Shown: positions 1-12,182, numbered from the stretch's first letter. The stretch: 53,745 nt of DNA from Hortaea werneckii (GCA_037044905.1 JBAOKB010000130.1:1-53745); one strand, 5' to 3'. Numbers and translations are program-made. Notes: generated from the letters alone by a model not told the origin.

Positions 1-236
1 TTTGTTTCTCACCGTCTGACGCGCAAAAGCTCACTGACACGCTTCCCTGGGCAACGCGTCAACGGTGGCTGGACGAGTCCGTGTAAGCAACGACACTGAG
101 AGACTGAGGAGAGGACGTTCATTGAAGGAGCATTGAGGCCAACAACACGGGTCAAGGCGATGGAGCAGTAGAGCAGGAGTCGGGGAAGAAGAGAACACAC
201 ACGGGCGCACACATTGTTTGGAGAGCACCACGCACC
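1..236. other. 5' flank and leader of the LIM-domain gene
   Basis: No coding region is supported here. The stretch runs up to the start codon at 237 and presumably holds the promoter-proximal part and 5' leader of the LIM gene. I see no TATA box or other clear control element. Confidence 0.5.
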
Positions 237-2801
237 ATGTCTTTGGCATCGACACTCGCTGGGGAAGGCATGAGGCCCGCGAGCTTCTTGCCATCCATCA
301 AGTGCTCAAGTTGCGGCGATGAGATCGAAATAGCACAGATGGGTGACCACACCTGTGGCAAGGCTCCACCGTCTCCAAAGAGTCACCCCGCAAGCCTCAG
401 CAATCCATTCACGCTGCGCCAGATGAACGCCAGCGGGCAGAATGCACCCCATGTACCTTCACCATTGCAACAGAGCCAGCCAGTTGAGCTCCCGAAAACG
501 CGAGTGCGAGCGCCGACTCTGGATTCAAAGCCGATGCCTGCGCCGAAACCTTTGCGAAGTGCACCGCCAAACATAAACCCGGACGCAGCCAATCGACCAT
601 TCCTAGCACCGCGACCCCCAAGGAGCGATTCGCCAATGTCGCCAGCGCTCAGCGCGAGATCGACCGGTAGCAACGGTCAACGCCCACCCAATCATCGAAG
701 CGCAACAAGTCCAATGCCTCGTCTATGGGATCCACGGCCGCCAAGTCCTGAACTTTCGGCGAATCTTGACTGCGCCTTCCCTCCTTTCCCAGGTCCGAGC
801 AGTGCTGGCAGCGGAAGTAGGCCAGGTACGCCAAGTGGCAGAAAGACACCAGGTCTCAGCGACAGAGCGCCGTCCCGGAGTAGTTCGAGGTTTGATGGGA
901 GGTCCGAGCGCAGAAATCCGTCCACGGGAGGACCAGTCGCGAGTAGCAGAAAGCCAAGTCACCATCAACTACCACAGCAAAGACGACCGAGCATGTCAAG
1001 TCTCAAACTTAGCCACGAGCCTCCACCAATACCCGAAGAGCCAATCCCTAGACCTTCAACATCGCATGCCAATCGTCCACAGAACCAAAGAACCATCACG
1101 TCCGGGACAATCGATCAGTCACCGGAGAAGCAGAAGAAGCCTCCACCGATCAGACCCGAAAGGCCAGCAGAAGATGTCCTGTCTCCTCGCTTCCTCAACC
1201 ATTTAAGTTCAGAGCCTGCGGGAGACGCGGACGTGCCAGCCCTGGACCTGCCTGCGACATCTTTGCCCGCCCAGTCGCCTGTGCTGCGACGCAGCACAGA
1301 ACGGAGTGCCACGTATCCTGTGCATAGCGAGGCCCCCGACCTGCCTTCGACAGGACAAGCTCTTCAAAGAAGCAGCACGGAGCCTGATGTTCGGGGTCGA
1401 GAAGTCAGGCCAACGCTTACGAGCGGTTCGCCACCTGACGTCTCGCACATTCCGCAAACCCACGACCGGGCACGAAGCCAAAGTAGAAGTGGTCTCCGCT
1501 TGGATCATAGGCTCCAGGACGCCCCGCCAGTGCCAAAGCCTGTCCAGCAACATAAGCAAGAGAGGTCGCATGCACCTTCAGATTCCGGATCATCAACGAC
1601 ATCTTCACATAAGTCGCTGGGCAACAGCAGCAGCAACCTTGGACCGAGCCCAATCAGCAGCGCAGCCAGTAGCGTAGATGCCTTCTCACCACTTTACCAA
1701 GAAGCGAACCAGCATGCAGCAGACGAAAAAATGCGGGTTGCAGCCTTGAACATCAAGGCGCAATCGGAAAAGCCGGGACTTCGAGCGGAGCAGCCATCGC
1801 AAAGGTCGCCACCTCGTAACTCGAATAGGTCTTCACCCACCAAGCAACTAGCACAGCCTGCCGAGCATGTGCCTCCCATGCCAGTCATCACGAGCCCCGC
1901 TCTTGAGTCTCCTATGGATCCGGCTTTTCAGATGTCTGCACATTCTGCGCAGATAGAAGGACCTGGGCCGCAGGGATACTTCCCTTCGCACCAAGCACGG
2001 CCGAGCCTGCACACAAACTTCTCTACACCTACACCAGGTTACAAGCAGCCGCTTCAGCATCCGCCTCAGCAGCCCTTGCCCCCTACTCCAGCCTCTTCAA
2101 CGCATCCATCACCTCCGGCGAGCGAGTATGATCCGTACCGAATGGCCTCACCGCAACCGGGATTGAGGTCTCGATCTCAGTCCAACGCTTCTCAGCAGCA
2201 ACCATTCAAGAATGGCAGCTCGACCAGGCCCCTATCGCCTCAAGAAGTCCCTCCGCTTCCGCCAACTCCACAAGAGCCGCCAAGATCCGCGACGCCTTCT
2301 CGACGCGGCACCGGCATGAGGCCATCCTGCCGTGGCTGCGGCAAGGTCATCGAAGGCAAATCCGTCAAGGCAGCCGATGGACGGCTGACTGGCCGGTGGC
2401 ACAAAGCATGCTTCACCTGCCGAGCTTGCGAACAGCCATTCACCACCGCGGACTTCTACGTCATCGACAACCACCCGTACTGCGAGCAGCACTACCACGA
2501 ACAGAACGGCTCGCTGTGCCATGGCTGCCACCGCGGCATCGAAGGCCAGTACCTCGAGACGACCAGCTCCAGCGCCAGCGGCAACGGCGAGAAGAAGTAC
2601 CATCCGCGCTGCTTCACCTGTCACGATTGCCGCCAGGTCTTATCGGATGACTACTTTGAGATCAGCGGACGCGTATACTGCGAGCGGCATGCCCTGGCGG
2701 CGATGCGTGGCCAGGCGCGCATGGCTGGTCCCGGGCTCAACCCGCCAGATCGGAAGGCGCTGACGGCGGAGCGCAGGACTACGAGGCTTATGATGATGTA
2801 G
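237..2801 (+). CDS. Paxillin-like protein with two C-terminal LIM domains
   Basis: A single-exon gene of 854 residues. Residues about 45-690 are a long Ser/Pro-rich, presumably disordered stretch with many PPxP-type motifs. Two LIM zinc-binding domains follow near the C-terminus. LIM1 starts at C698 (CRGC, then HKACFTC and PYCEQHY) and LIM2 at C761 (CHGC, then HPRCFTC and VYCERH). The N-terminus has a separate Cys/His cluster (C23-x2-C26, H38-x-C40) that looks like a small zinc site. LIM pairs are protein-docking modules. In fungi this architecture matches the paxillin-like Pxl1 group, which acts at sites of polarised growth and at the contractile ring. The assignment to Pxl1 rests on domain order and length, not on an alignment. 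The next gene in the same direction is G-alpha, 3 kb away. Confidence 0.85.
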   Translation: MSLASTLAGEGMRPASFLPSIKCSSCGDEIEIAQMGDHTCGKAPPSPKSHPASLSNPFTLRQMNASGQNAPHVPSPLQQSQPVELPKTRVRAPTLDSKPMPAPKPLRSAPPNINPDAANRPFLAPRPPRSDSPMSPALSARSTGSNGQRPPNHRSATSPMPRLWDPRPPSPELSANLDCAFPPFPGPSSAGSGSRPGTPSGRKTPGLSDRAPSRSSSRFDGRSERRNPSTGGPVASSRKPSHHQLPQQRRPSMSSLKLSHEPPPIPEEPIPRPSTSHANRPQNQRTITSGTIDQSPEKQKKPPPIRPERPAEDVLSPRFLNHLSSEPAGDADVPALDLPATSLPAQSPVLRRSTERSATYPVHSEAPDLPSTGQALQRSSTEPDVRGREVRPTLTSGSPPDVSHIPQTHDRARSQSRSGLRLDHRLQDAPPVPKPVQQHKQERSHAPSDSGSSTTSSHKSLGNSSSNLGPSPISSAASSVDAFSPLYQEANQHAADEKMRVAALNIKAQSEKPGLRAEQPSQRSPPRNSNRSSPTKQLAQPAEHVPPMPVITSPALESPMDPAFQMSAHSAQIEGPGPQGYFPSHQARPSLHTNFSTPTPGYKQPLQHPPQQPLPPTPASSTHPSPPASEYDPYRMASPQPGLRSRSQSNASQQQPFKNGSSTRPLSPQEVPPLPPTPQEPPRSATPSRRGTGMRPSCRGCGKVIEGKSVKAADGRLTGRWHKACFTCRACEQPFTTADFYVIDNHPYCEQHYHEQNGSLCHGCHRGIEGQYLETTSSSASGNGEKKYHPRCFTCHDCRQVLSDDYFEISGRVYCERHALAAMRGQARMAGPGLNPPDRKALTAERRTTRLMMM

Positions 2802-5801
2802 GAAGCTCTGGACGGTTCAAAGCTCTAGGTATGAGTTCGATTGGTGGACTGGTTCTGAGAGTAACGTTTTTTCTTTTCGACTGCGTTTCAGCGATTTATA
2901 GATGTGCGGAGGCATCGCCACCGGATGTTCAGGGGAGAGAATTCGAACCAGAACTTTTTTCTTTCTTTCTGGCGTAGTCGGTTTTGTTGGACGCCGCTAC
3001 TTTGTTGATACCCCTTCGTTTCTTCCAAAATCTTTTATGTACCTAGATATGCTCAGGAAAAGGATTGCCAAAGCGGGACAATAGCACAGGTCAGACACGG
3101 CCTGCTTGTATTCCTAATGTGTAGAATGAGAAAGAACCATCTGCTGCTACCCCTTTTACAAACTGACGAGCATATCATTTTCGCCTTTTACACTCTGCGA
3201 TGTCCGAACGAGTCTAGTCCATGACTGGAAGACATGCCGGCAGGGTCTGCTTACTACGAGTTTCCAGTGGCGGTGCATCTAGGACAATAATACCTGTATG
3301 CAAAGGAGCTCAATTGTCCTATGTACCGTGATGCAATATGGGAGTACAGGACCAAAAGACCTTGCTTCGGATACGGGTCTTCGGTGCAAGCGGAGGAACT
3401 GCTGTGAATAATGGTGCTGAGACGTGTGGATCGGTGCGACATCGCCAGCGCAGCAAGTTGTTCTTCCCCAGGGTCAAGTGCAACGCTGGAGGAGCCGGCA
3501 TCTGCGAACCATTGTCACGCTCCGAGCGAATGAATTAGAAGGAGCTACACCGAGGGGAGTTCATGAACGATTCTGGTAGGCTACGACAGTTTGAGGAAAC
3601 ACCAGTGAAATGATCGACGTGCTCGTGGCTGCTTCTGCTGTAAGTGACGATCGCATCGTCTGCTGGTGCTGCTGCTGGAAGTGTATGCAGCAAGCCGAGG
3701 TGGCTGCATGCTGTGACCTTGTAAATGTCGCCGCCACAGACAACTCGAACGCAGTTGGACTGATAGAGACACATCTGTCAATGACATTCTTCTGGCCCCG
3801 CTTTCTCGACGATCCTGATATCGTGGGATATCGCAGCAGCTCGGCAGTAGTCACCTCTGATGTATACGGTACGCGTTGGTTGCGCGTAGTTCTCCCCAAA
3901 GAGAGCAAGGGGCTTTCTTGAAGCGGTCCGTAAATAACTGATCTCCCGTCGATCGCCGCTTCGGCATCTTCCGCGCTTCTCCCACTGGTTCGCTGTGTAG
4001 AAGGGCACGCCGCGCGGCGGAGCGGCCGCGAATAACGACAATTTTGTTCGAGAAGCCGGCCAGAAGCCGTTGCTGGTTCAGTTTCAGAATGGATTTTAGG
4101 TCTCTGAGATTATCGCAGCCGAGCGTGCCGTCCTCCTTTTGTCTGCACGAAACAGTGTCGGTCTGGCGGATCGTATACTTGAAGTTTTACAATCATCAAA
4201 GGTCTTGAAAGCCAACACTTTTTTAAGGTGTGACCGTCTGGCTTTGTACCGAACGGACGGATGTGGCTGATGCAGCTCGACGATCTCCCTCCAAAGATAT
4301 GTCTCGAGTTGCTCAAGTTCGGTCCTGATGCGGCTGGGTGCTGCAGTGCATCGCGAGTTGCACCCGGCTGGCCAGTTGGTGTTCAAATGATTTAGGTAGC
4401 TTTCCACGACCGTTGCGCTCACTTTTCGGGATTTTTCATGACGCCGGACTAGAAAAAAACCATATCATAATCAGCGGTCGGCCGAGTACAGTACAGTAGG
4501 GTTGGCACTGTACGGCTTTCGAAGCAGCGGCGTATCTGGACGTGCAGCTGAGACAGTTCGCTTAGCGCTAGCGCGGTCGTAGCCGCGATCGAATCAGGTT
4601 CGTCAGGGGCCGTTCGGCAGCGGCGAGAGCTCAGCCCAACCTCCGTCCCTCGCTCTGAGCCGGACCAAGGCTGATGCGCTGAGAAGTGCCCAGGTGTTTG
4701 TGGTGGTGGTGTACGACCTAGGTACATAGTACTCTCAGACAGACTCTATCTTCTCAGTGCGTCGCACGGCATTGTCTACAGCGCCAGCCTCCCGTCCTCA
4801 CACGTCTTAGTCCCACTTCCTCCAGCGCTGATCCACCTCTGCTTCCACTCGTCATCACTTTCCCGACGTCGATCGCATCCCCCATCGCAGAGTAGACGCT
4901 TCGGCGGGCACGCGGGCAGCAGTAGTCAAGCCAGAAGCCAGCCAAACATCAAGCCAACGGAAGGGAGATTTGATTGGCCGGGACGTGCACCGTGCTTGGG
5001 AAATAGGGTGTCGCTTCCCGGAAGCCAAATTCGAGCGCCGTCAGGCCTTTCCTTGCCGGCTCAGCTTTACCAATCATTAAGCCTCCTTCTCTTGACAGGT
5101 CGCCCAAGGTTTGCCTTGATCTGTCCCACTACCCTCTCGCCTCCTGCGGCACAGCTGCATACTACACGACTGACCCATCTCATTGAGAATATCGAACTGC
5201 CAAGCGTACGCGATACTGTCCATCGACGCTTGTGGCTCGGAAGCTCTAGATCCGTCAGATATCGCGGACAGCAGCAGCACCACCATCACCACCACCGCCG
5301 CCAGTACTCCACATTGTTCACTCAGGCGCGAAAACTCGCCTGTTCGCGAGCAAGTGTTTCGAAGGTGAGTTTCAAAATCGATGAGGATGCAGTAGTGGCT
5401 GCACAACCGGCGCAGCAAAATGCAACCAGAATCGCTTCGGCACCGAGACGTTCGATGAAGCCTCGACAACATCCCCCTGCGAGCTTAGCAAACCTCTGTT
5501 ATAGGGGCATGACCGGCTTGCGCACCTGCCAGCGCACCGAGTCCTCGGCCTGCGGCGCTCACGGCGCTCGCGGCGCAAATTCGAGACTCAATGATCACTA
5601 AGCTACCATCGTGCCGTTGATGGAGTCCATACACTGACAACGTCACTTCATCACAGATCACTTGTCGCTTTCGATCCCCTCTCTGAACGTTACTACACCA
5701 AAGACCTTTCTGTGACCGACCCGAGATCCGACATACACTTTCTACAGGCAGATCGATCACCAGCAGAGCGCTTCTGCCCGTAGGCAGATTACACCGCAAA
5801 G
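2802..5801. other. 3-kb intergenic region between LIM gene and G-alpha
   Basis: No gene is recognisable. Short open frames occur on both strands but none shows a domain, a believable start or splice continuity. The right-hand 1 kb probably holds the promoter and a long 5' leader of the G-alpha gene. An ACCTAGGT palindrome sits at 4716-4723, next to GTAC-rich sequence. A run of CAC/CAT/CAG codon-like triplets lies around 5265-5300. Confidence 0.5.
5365..5656 (+). other. Possible 5'-UTR intron of the G-alpha gene
   Basis: A strong GTGAGT donor at 5365 and a CACAG acceptor ending at 5656, with a CTGAC branch-like motif about 20 nt upstream of the acceptor, would form a 292-nt leader intron ending 145 nt before the G-alpha start codon. 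This is a guess from splice consensus alone; transcript data would settle it. Confidence 0.35.
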
Positions 5802-6988
5802 ATGGGTTGCGGTCAGAGTTCAGAGTCCAAGGAGGGCAAGCAGCGAAATGAGGAGATCGAGAACCAGTTGAAGAGGGACAAGATGAACCTGCGGAACGAG
5901 ATCAAGATGCTGCTGCTTGGCGCCGGTGAATCGGGCAAGTCGACCATTCTAAAACAAATGAAGCTCATACACGAGGGTGGCTACTCAAGAGATGAGCGGG
6001 AAAGCTTCAGAGAGGTACGCACATTTGGACGATCGTCCTCTACCATCCGTCGCTAACAACGCCACAGATAATATTTTCGAATACTTGCCAGTCAATGCGC
6101 GTCATTCTCGAGGCGATGGAGAGCTTAGAGATCCCGCTCGAGGACCAGCGAGCCGAATACCACGTGCAGACCATCTTCATGCAACCTGCACAGATCGAAG
6201 GCGACGTCCTTCCCCCTGAAGTCGGCCAGGCTATCAAGACGCTTTGGCAAGATGCCGGCGTGCAAGCAGCATTCCAGCGAAGCCGGGAATACCAGCTCAA
6301 TGACAGTGCGAAGTACTACTTTGACACCATTGACACTATCGCGTCCCCAACATACATACCCTCGGATCAAGATGTGCTCAGGTCTCGTGTCAAGACGACC
6401 GGTATTACAGAGACTACCTTCATTATTGGCGACCTCACCTACCGAATGTTCGATGTTGGCGGTCAGAGATCAGAGCGGAAGAAGTGGATTCACTGCTTCG
6501 AAAACGTGACAACCATCCTGTTCCTTGTGGCCATTTCCGAGTACGATCAGCTGCTTTTCGAGGATGAGACGGTCAACCGTATGCAGGAGGCACTCACACT
6601 TTTCGACTCCATCTGCAACAGCAGGTGGTTCACCAAGACCAGCATCATTCTCTTCTTGAACAAGATCGACAGATTCAAAGAGAAGCTCCCGGTGTCGCCG
6701 ATGAAGAACTACTTCCCGGACTACGAGGGTGGCCAGGACTACGGTGCAGCCTGCGACTACATCCTCAACCGCTTCGTGTCGTAAGTCCGCCCGCTCTGTC
6801 AGCAGAGGCTAAGCCAGTCCGTGTGTGCATGATACTAACAGCTTTTCTGCAGACTTAACCAGCACCCGACTAAGCAAATCTACACCCACTTCACATGCGC
6901 GACCGACACGATGCAGATAAGATTCGTCATGGCCGCTGTCAACGACATCATCATACAAGAGAACCTGCGAATGTGTGGACTGATATAA
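5802..6988 (+). CDS. gna-1: Heterotrimeric G-protein alpha subunit, group I (Gαi-like)
   Basis: Exons are 5802-6014, 6068-6780 and 6853-6988. The introns (53 and 72 nt) have GT-AG ends and CTAAC-type branch sites. The joined protein is 353 residues, the usual length for the family. It starts MGCG, giving Gly2 for myristoylation and Cys3 for palmitoylation, so it is membrane anchored. The GTPase motifs are intact: P-loop GAGESGKS at 40-47, switch I with the R-x-x-T arginine and threonine, switch II DVGGQRSERKKW, NKID for guanine binding, and TCAT near the end. The C-terminus is CGLI, with the cysteine that marks pertussis-toxin-type Gαi proteins. This is the fungal group I subunit (A. nidulans FadA, N. 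crassa GNA-1), which couples receptors to growth, conidiation and cAMP control. Confidence 0.97.
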
Positions 6989-9040
6989 TCGGTTCGTAAC
7001 GTTCTGCTGCGTAACTTGTACTGAACAGACTTGTATTGATAGATCGACGCTTTATTGACGAGCGAGCGGCGACGCCATCAATGCCCACGTACCATCCACG
7101 CACGGCGGGCCGAATGCACTGCGGTCCAGCGCTGTACGGCCTGCGCATCGGCGAAAGAATGGAGGGGCGAAAAGTAAGAAGAGCGACGGAAGACAATAAC
7201 CAATGGATACCACAGGACGGGCGTTAAGTACGGCGCGAGGCTAGTTGGTTGCTGTTGACAGACGGGAAACGATCTGCTGGCGCGCACACATTTACACCAT
7301 TTACAACCACCGGGCTGGACCTTGCCGAACATGAGGGCTTCGACATGCGGAGCAAATCATGCAGTATGCGCGACGTGACAGCTCGTTTCGCTACAGCTGT
7401 TTTACTTTGTTTTTGTTGAGAAGCTGGGAGATACTAAGGCATAGCGCATCCAGCAACGGATGGAGGAGGGGGAGGGGGAGGATTTTTTTCTATATTGCTA
7501 ATCGTGGGTCACAGAGCATGGCGGAGGTGGATGTTTCCCCCTTTTTTCTTTTCTTTTTTTTCTTTTTTTGCTCTGCATGCCCTGTGGCTTCTGTCAAACA
7601 TACCCAACAATTTTTTTTTTTTTTTTTTTTCTCTGGTTCCTTTGTAGTCCTTGATATGATAATGGTGTGGAGAAGGAAATTTTAACCTTTTTCTTGGAAT
7701 TTCTTTTTTCTCGATTTCTTCATCATCATTTTGAATACTTCTCTCTTGGTTCTCATCCCAAGGAGAGGAGGACTTGCGCTGATTGTCACTGGCAGTTCAT
7801 GTACTTTCTGCTAGCAGGCTACCAGGACGTGAAGTAGCCGTCCGAATGCGCTGGTGGGCATGTGCATCTCTATGCCGCTCGCCTTTTCCCACTGAACGAC
7901 TACTGGGGCTTGATGATTCAAACACACCATCATTCCGGACATTGCTTGCACGACCGGTGGTGTAGGCGAATCGGCTGTACTCAGCAGAATTACAGTGGTA
8001 CGCATGGAAATGGAGTTTGTACATGGCGCTCTAACATCTGACCGCTGCCAACCTTTGTCTTTCGTTCTTGTAATTCCTATCGTTCCCTCCAAATCCAGGC
8101 CAGGTGGTTCGTACATTAAGGGTGGTGAAATGCAGCCTATACTCATGAGCTCGTCGCCGAATATAATCCTCACGATGCATCGTCATCGGTATCGCGTCGT
8201 TCTCGTCTTAGCGGTAGCCGTAGGCCTGACGAACATGCAAGCCGACCACTGCGTGCAATCGCAGGGTGTTGAGGCGGATGATAGCCCAGACGTGGCAGCG
8301 TGTCTTGCTCAGGCTAGCTGGCCAGCTGCACACAGCACCTTTGCAGGCAATGACTGCAGTCGTTCACTTTTCTCAGCAGCCACAGGGATCGTGACACGAG
8401 GCTCAAGACGAAGATGGCATGCCTCTGAACATCCATTCACGCTATCTCAACAAGAATACACAAGATGGAGAGAGAAAGATATTTCAGCAAACCTCCATTC
8501 CCCTTTCTTTCCCTTTTGGTTTTGCTGTACAGGTCTTCCGCGCAAATGAAGGTGGCAGTTCATATATGCCAAATCTGTCTTACTAACTCCAGAATGCGGG
8601 CATGTTGCGTTAGCTCAGGCAGGAATCATCATCATCGACCTCATTCATGGGCGAAGGAATGAAAGTTCCTAAGAGAACGAGATGTTTGAGCCAAATCTAT
8701 CACTGCAACAAGACATTGGGTTCCACAGTTCTTGCCTCCCGTCCTGTTTAGGCGTGGTATCTCGGTAAAGTGGGGCCATACAATGCTTAGCGGCGGGAGT
8801 AGCCGGTTTGTTTACGAAGCTGTCACCAAACTTCATGCATCTCGCACCCGCACGAACCACCACACCGCAACGGCATCATTCATACACGCTCGACCGAGGT
8901 CTTCCACGCAAGACCGCACTCATTGCGAACAACGACAATTTGTAATGCTGTTGTGCTTCATGCGCAAGCGAAGCTAGGGGTTATCCGCACGCGACACCAA
9001 CGCGCTTTCCGAGACCGACAACTGCCCTGATATTCGAGCG
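6989..9040. other. Intergenic region between G-alpha and MIS13
   Basis: No gene is supported. The G-alpha 3' region contains pyrimidine-rich sequence, with T-rich stretches around 7551-7569 and an uninterrupted run of 20 T at 7611-7630. Open frames at 7811-8173 (-) and 7995-8549 (+) overlap each other and show no recognisable domain. Confidence 0.5.
7611..7630 (+). repeat. Poly(T) tract, 20 nt
   Basis: Uninterrupted run of T on the + strand, about 620 nt beyond the G-alpha stop codon, in a T-rich neighbourhood. It is probably 3'-flanking low-complexity sequence. Confidence 0.9.
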
Positions 9041-10972
9041 ATGTCCATGGTCATTACGCGATCACCGTTGGAAACAATCAGAATGAATGGCGCTGGCACA
9101 CAAAAGAGGCGAAGCGCGCGACTATCACACGAAGGTACAGGGGAGAATGAACCACCAGCGAAAAGGAGCCGCGCCAATGGCGCGCAAGTGAAGACAGTCA
9201 GCACAAAGGAGCAAGATGGCGATTCCAACACGGTTTCGAAGCGCAAACCGCGAAAGCAGTACGAGGAAGTGGTGGACGATTTCGCGTTTAGCAAGAAAAG
9301 CAAGAAGAAGGTTGCAAAGGAGCCTGCCGTGCGAAACTCGAACGAACGACCAGCGACACCACCCCCAGCGCAAGGCTCAGCCAATGCTCATCAGAAGCCC
9401 TCAACGCCAAAGGACGAAGCTGGATTGAAGACCGGCCAAAAGAAGACGCGCAGACGATTTCCAACTACGCCCGAGAGAGAGCATGCCGAGAAGCCTACAC
9501 GAAGAAGTAAACGGTTATCCAGCGAGAATGCCCCTCCAGAACCGCAGCGGTCGTCACCTCACAAACCGGCACATGCGAAGTCTCACGCCAATCAGGAGCG
9601 ATCTCCGAGCCCTGACCAAGCAGAGCCCGTCACTGTCGAGAAGAAGAGAAAGCGGGCTGCCAATGGCGGAGAGGAGGAAGAGAAGATTATGCGCATTGCT
9701 TTGCCGTTCCAGGATACGCCTGTCATAAAGCGGAACAAGGAGATGCGCAAGACCAGTGCTGAGGGGCACAGGCGAAGCAGTTCGGGCATGAGAGGGAGAA
9801 GAGCGAGCAGTCTGATTGACGAAGGCCGCGGTACTGGTACGTACACCACTGGAAAGGACGCAGAGAGGGTGTCAGAAGAGGTGGCGGCGTCTACAGGCAT
9901 GCTCGATGCACTGCCTTTGGTGCACACTCGGAGTGTGTCGTTCGAGATGCCAGACGAAACAATCTCTAAGAAAACCGCCCCTCTACCAAGCGACTCAACT
10001 TCGCTTGCGCGCCCCAACAGTCCCCAGCCGTTCGGATTCTGCCAAGAAACATTTGCTGACATGTCATTTCCTGGCACAGCCCTGCCACATGCAGAAGTGG
10101 CGTCGGAAGAGTTCTTCAAGCATATATCTGCCGATCTCACAGAGCCACGCCGAATGCGGGTCCTCTTGGGCTGGTGTGGAACGCGTGCTTTGCCACCGAA
10201 GCCTGAAGCGCCAAAGCAGAGCACGCCCGATGCCAATCTTGAGTTCCAGGCCCTGCAAGCTGGTAAGTATGCTGCTTCAGCGGATATCAAAGCATGAGTA
10301 CTGATATCTTCTAGCGCGTGTCATACAGGATGAGTTGTCCCAAGATCTCATCACGAAGGGCACGCTAAGCGATTGGTTCTCGCGCGACGATGCAGAGGCA
10401 CCACCCATACAACTAAAGAAGAAGCCGAATCCACGGAACGTTACCAACGCGACGAAGGCTGAGGAACTAGAGGTTGAACTGGAGAGGTAAGCCATTCGAG
10501 ATAATTTCGTTAAACCGCGCACTAACGTCTGAGCAGATTAAAGAAAGAGCGAGCAGAATGGGACGACTTAATGAAGTCTGCCGTACCCCCAAGTCCGCCG
10601 ACTAAGGAAGGAGCAGAAGCTGAGCGAGAGCTGTCGCCTCTGCATCCCGATCTTCTCGACAGTCCGCAACGAAAAGTTCTGGAGCAGCTACAGGCGCCGG
10701 CCACGGAATCATCTACCCACCCCGAAGCAGTCCAGAAACGCCTTCGCAACGTCTCTGACAATCTGGAATTCTCCGTCGACCAGTTCGCACACGGCATGCA
10801 CACGCTTAGCACGACGAGAGATACCGCTGAGCGGCTGGCAGATAAGTCGCTCTCGGAAGCTGCGGAAGTTCTGGAGGACAGAGAGAAGGAGAGACGCGCG
10901 ACTGGCAAGTCGGCGGATGCTTTCGATGCGCTCAAGGCGCTCGGGAAGGTCATGAACGGTCGTAGAAGATAA
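9041..10972 (+). CDS. MIS13: Kinetochore MIS12 complex subunit Mis13/Dsn1
   Basis: Exons are 9041-10262, 10315-10486 and 10537-10972, giving 609 residues. The N-terminal half is basic and low in complexity. The core carries the family signature: PFQDTPVIKRNKEMRK, then RRSSSGMRGRRASSLIDEG, then an EEFFKHI segment, a RVLLGWCGTRAL segment, a VIQDELSQDLITKG segment, and a C-terminal coiled part. Mis13/Dsn1 belongs to the Mis12 complex linking inner centromere chromatin to the Ndc80 complex. Two R-R-x-S sites (S247 and S256) sit in the basic patch, where Aurora B regulates Dsn1 binding to CENP-C in yeast and animals. Both introns are about 50 nt and the frame closes exactly. An internal Met at residue 3 or 15 could also serve as start. 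Confidence 0.9.
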
Positions 10973-11905
10973 AAGCAGCTCTGCACCGAAATTTGCCTTT
11001 TTTAAAATGATGGGGGAGTTTGTACGTATGGAGACAGACTGCAGCGGAGAGGCTGTCTGTTGTGGGACTTTTGGCAAATGATACCTTTTGATGTTTTCCT
11101 GATCAAGTGTTGTAGACTGGCGATTGCCCTCAGACACCCTTTCTAATCATTTTCCGTTAATGAAGACTCGGGATCGATTCAACGGTTTCCCTCTCAATAA
11201 TGACAAGATCCAAGAAGCAACAAAATGCTGACCAAACGGTGCCCTACATCAGCCGCCGCACGCCCGTAAATCATAGGCTAGCGGATCCAGGTCACGACTA
11301 TGTAGTGATGTGCACTAGACACCGATGAACAAACGTCTCCCCAGCTTGTCACTCTGTGTCTGTTCCAGAGAAGTCAAATCTGAGCATCAGGCGTTCTTCC
11401 CGTCTGGCTTTTGAGCGCATACATTTCCTTCTCCCAATCAATCCTGGCCATCGTCTTCCCGGCCTCGCCACGATCGAGCGCTATTCAAAATCGTTGCCAT
11501 CTGGACCATTCGTTCCTTCATTGATGATGCGAGAGGATATCGTTTACAAGACACGACAAAGCAACAAGAACAAAATAAGACGTGTCACTGCCGCCAAACC
11601 GGCCGAGCTCATTGGCATCCATGCGCGCTGTACTTTAGACCTCGTTGACTTGAATTCACTTGACTACAACCAGCAAAAAAACCCTCATACCTGCTTACTC
11701 CTTCCCCTATCCGCGTCCCTAGAACAAATTGTTCCAACCTGGCCGTAAGACCTCGGAGAGCTACACCATGTCTACCTAGTCATGAACCTGTAGACAGCCG
11801 GACATGCCCGGACCAAACATCCCTCAGTCCTCCACTTACCTAACCTTTTCGAGTGCAAGATGTGTGCCAGAAAGAGTAATCCAGAGGATCCCCGTCTGAA
11901 GTGGT

Positions 11906-11937
<32 letters not shown>
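11906..11937 (+). repeat. Poly(G) tract, 32 nt
   Basis: 32 consecutive G on the + strand, flanked by GTGGT and TGGTGGGGGG. It lies between the convergent MIS13 and RPL5 genes. Homopolymer length may be inexact in an assembly. Confidence 0.93.
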
Positions 11938-11938
<1 letters not shown>

Positions 11939-12179
11939 GGTGGGGGGAGTAAGACGACTTCCAAGCCCCAGACAGGATCCTCCCGATTCATTCGAGAAGA
12001 TACACAATAGGACCCCCTTCGACCAAGACAATCACACACACGTTTGATGGGATAACAGCAGAGGTAATAGTAAAAAAATACAGAGCCTGAGGGACTAGAA
12101 AGGACCAGCAATAGCTGCCATAATTGACTGTACTTGTTCTACATGACCAAGTTGTATTTGATATTCATCAAGATGAGTT

Positions 12180-12182
<3 letters not shown>

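Noticed and set aside
4996..5601. 201-codon frame before the G-alpha gene
   Set aside because: It begins with a non-ATG codon, contains a His run from CAC repeats, shows no domain, and probably overlaps the leader and a leader intron of G-alpha.
7811..8549. Overlapping open frames on both strands after G-alpha
   Set aside because: No domain, no believable neighbour, and mutual overlap; they look like chance frames.
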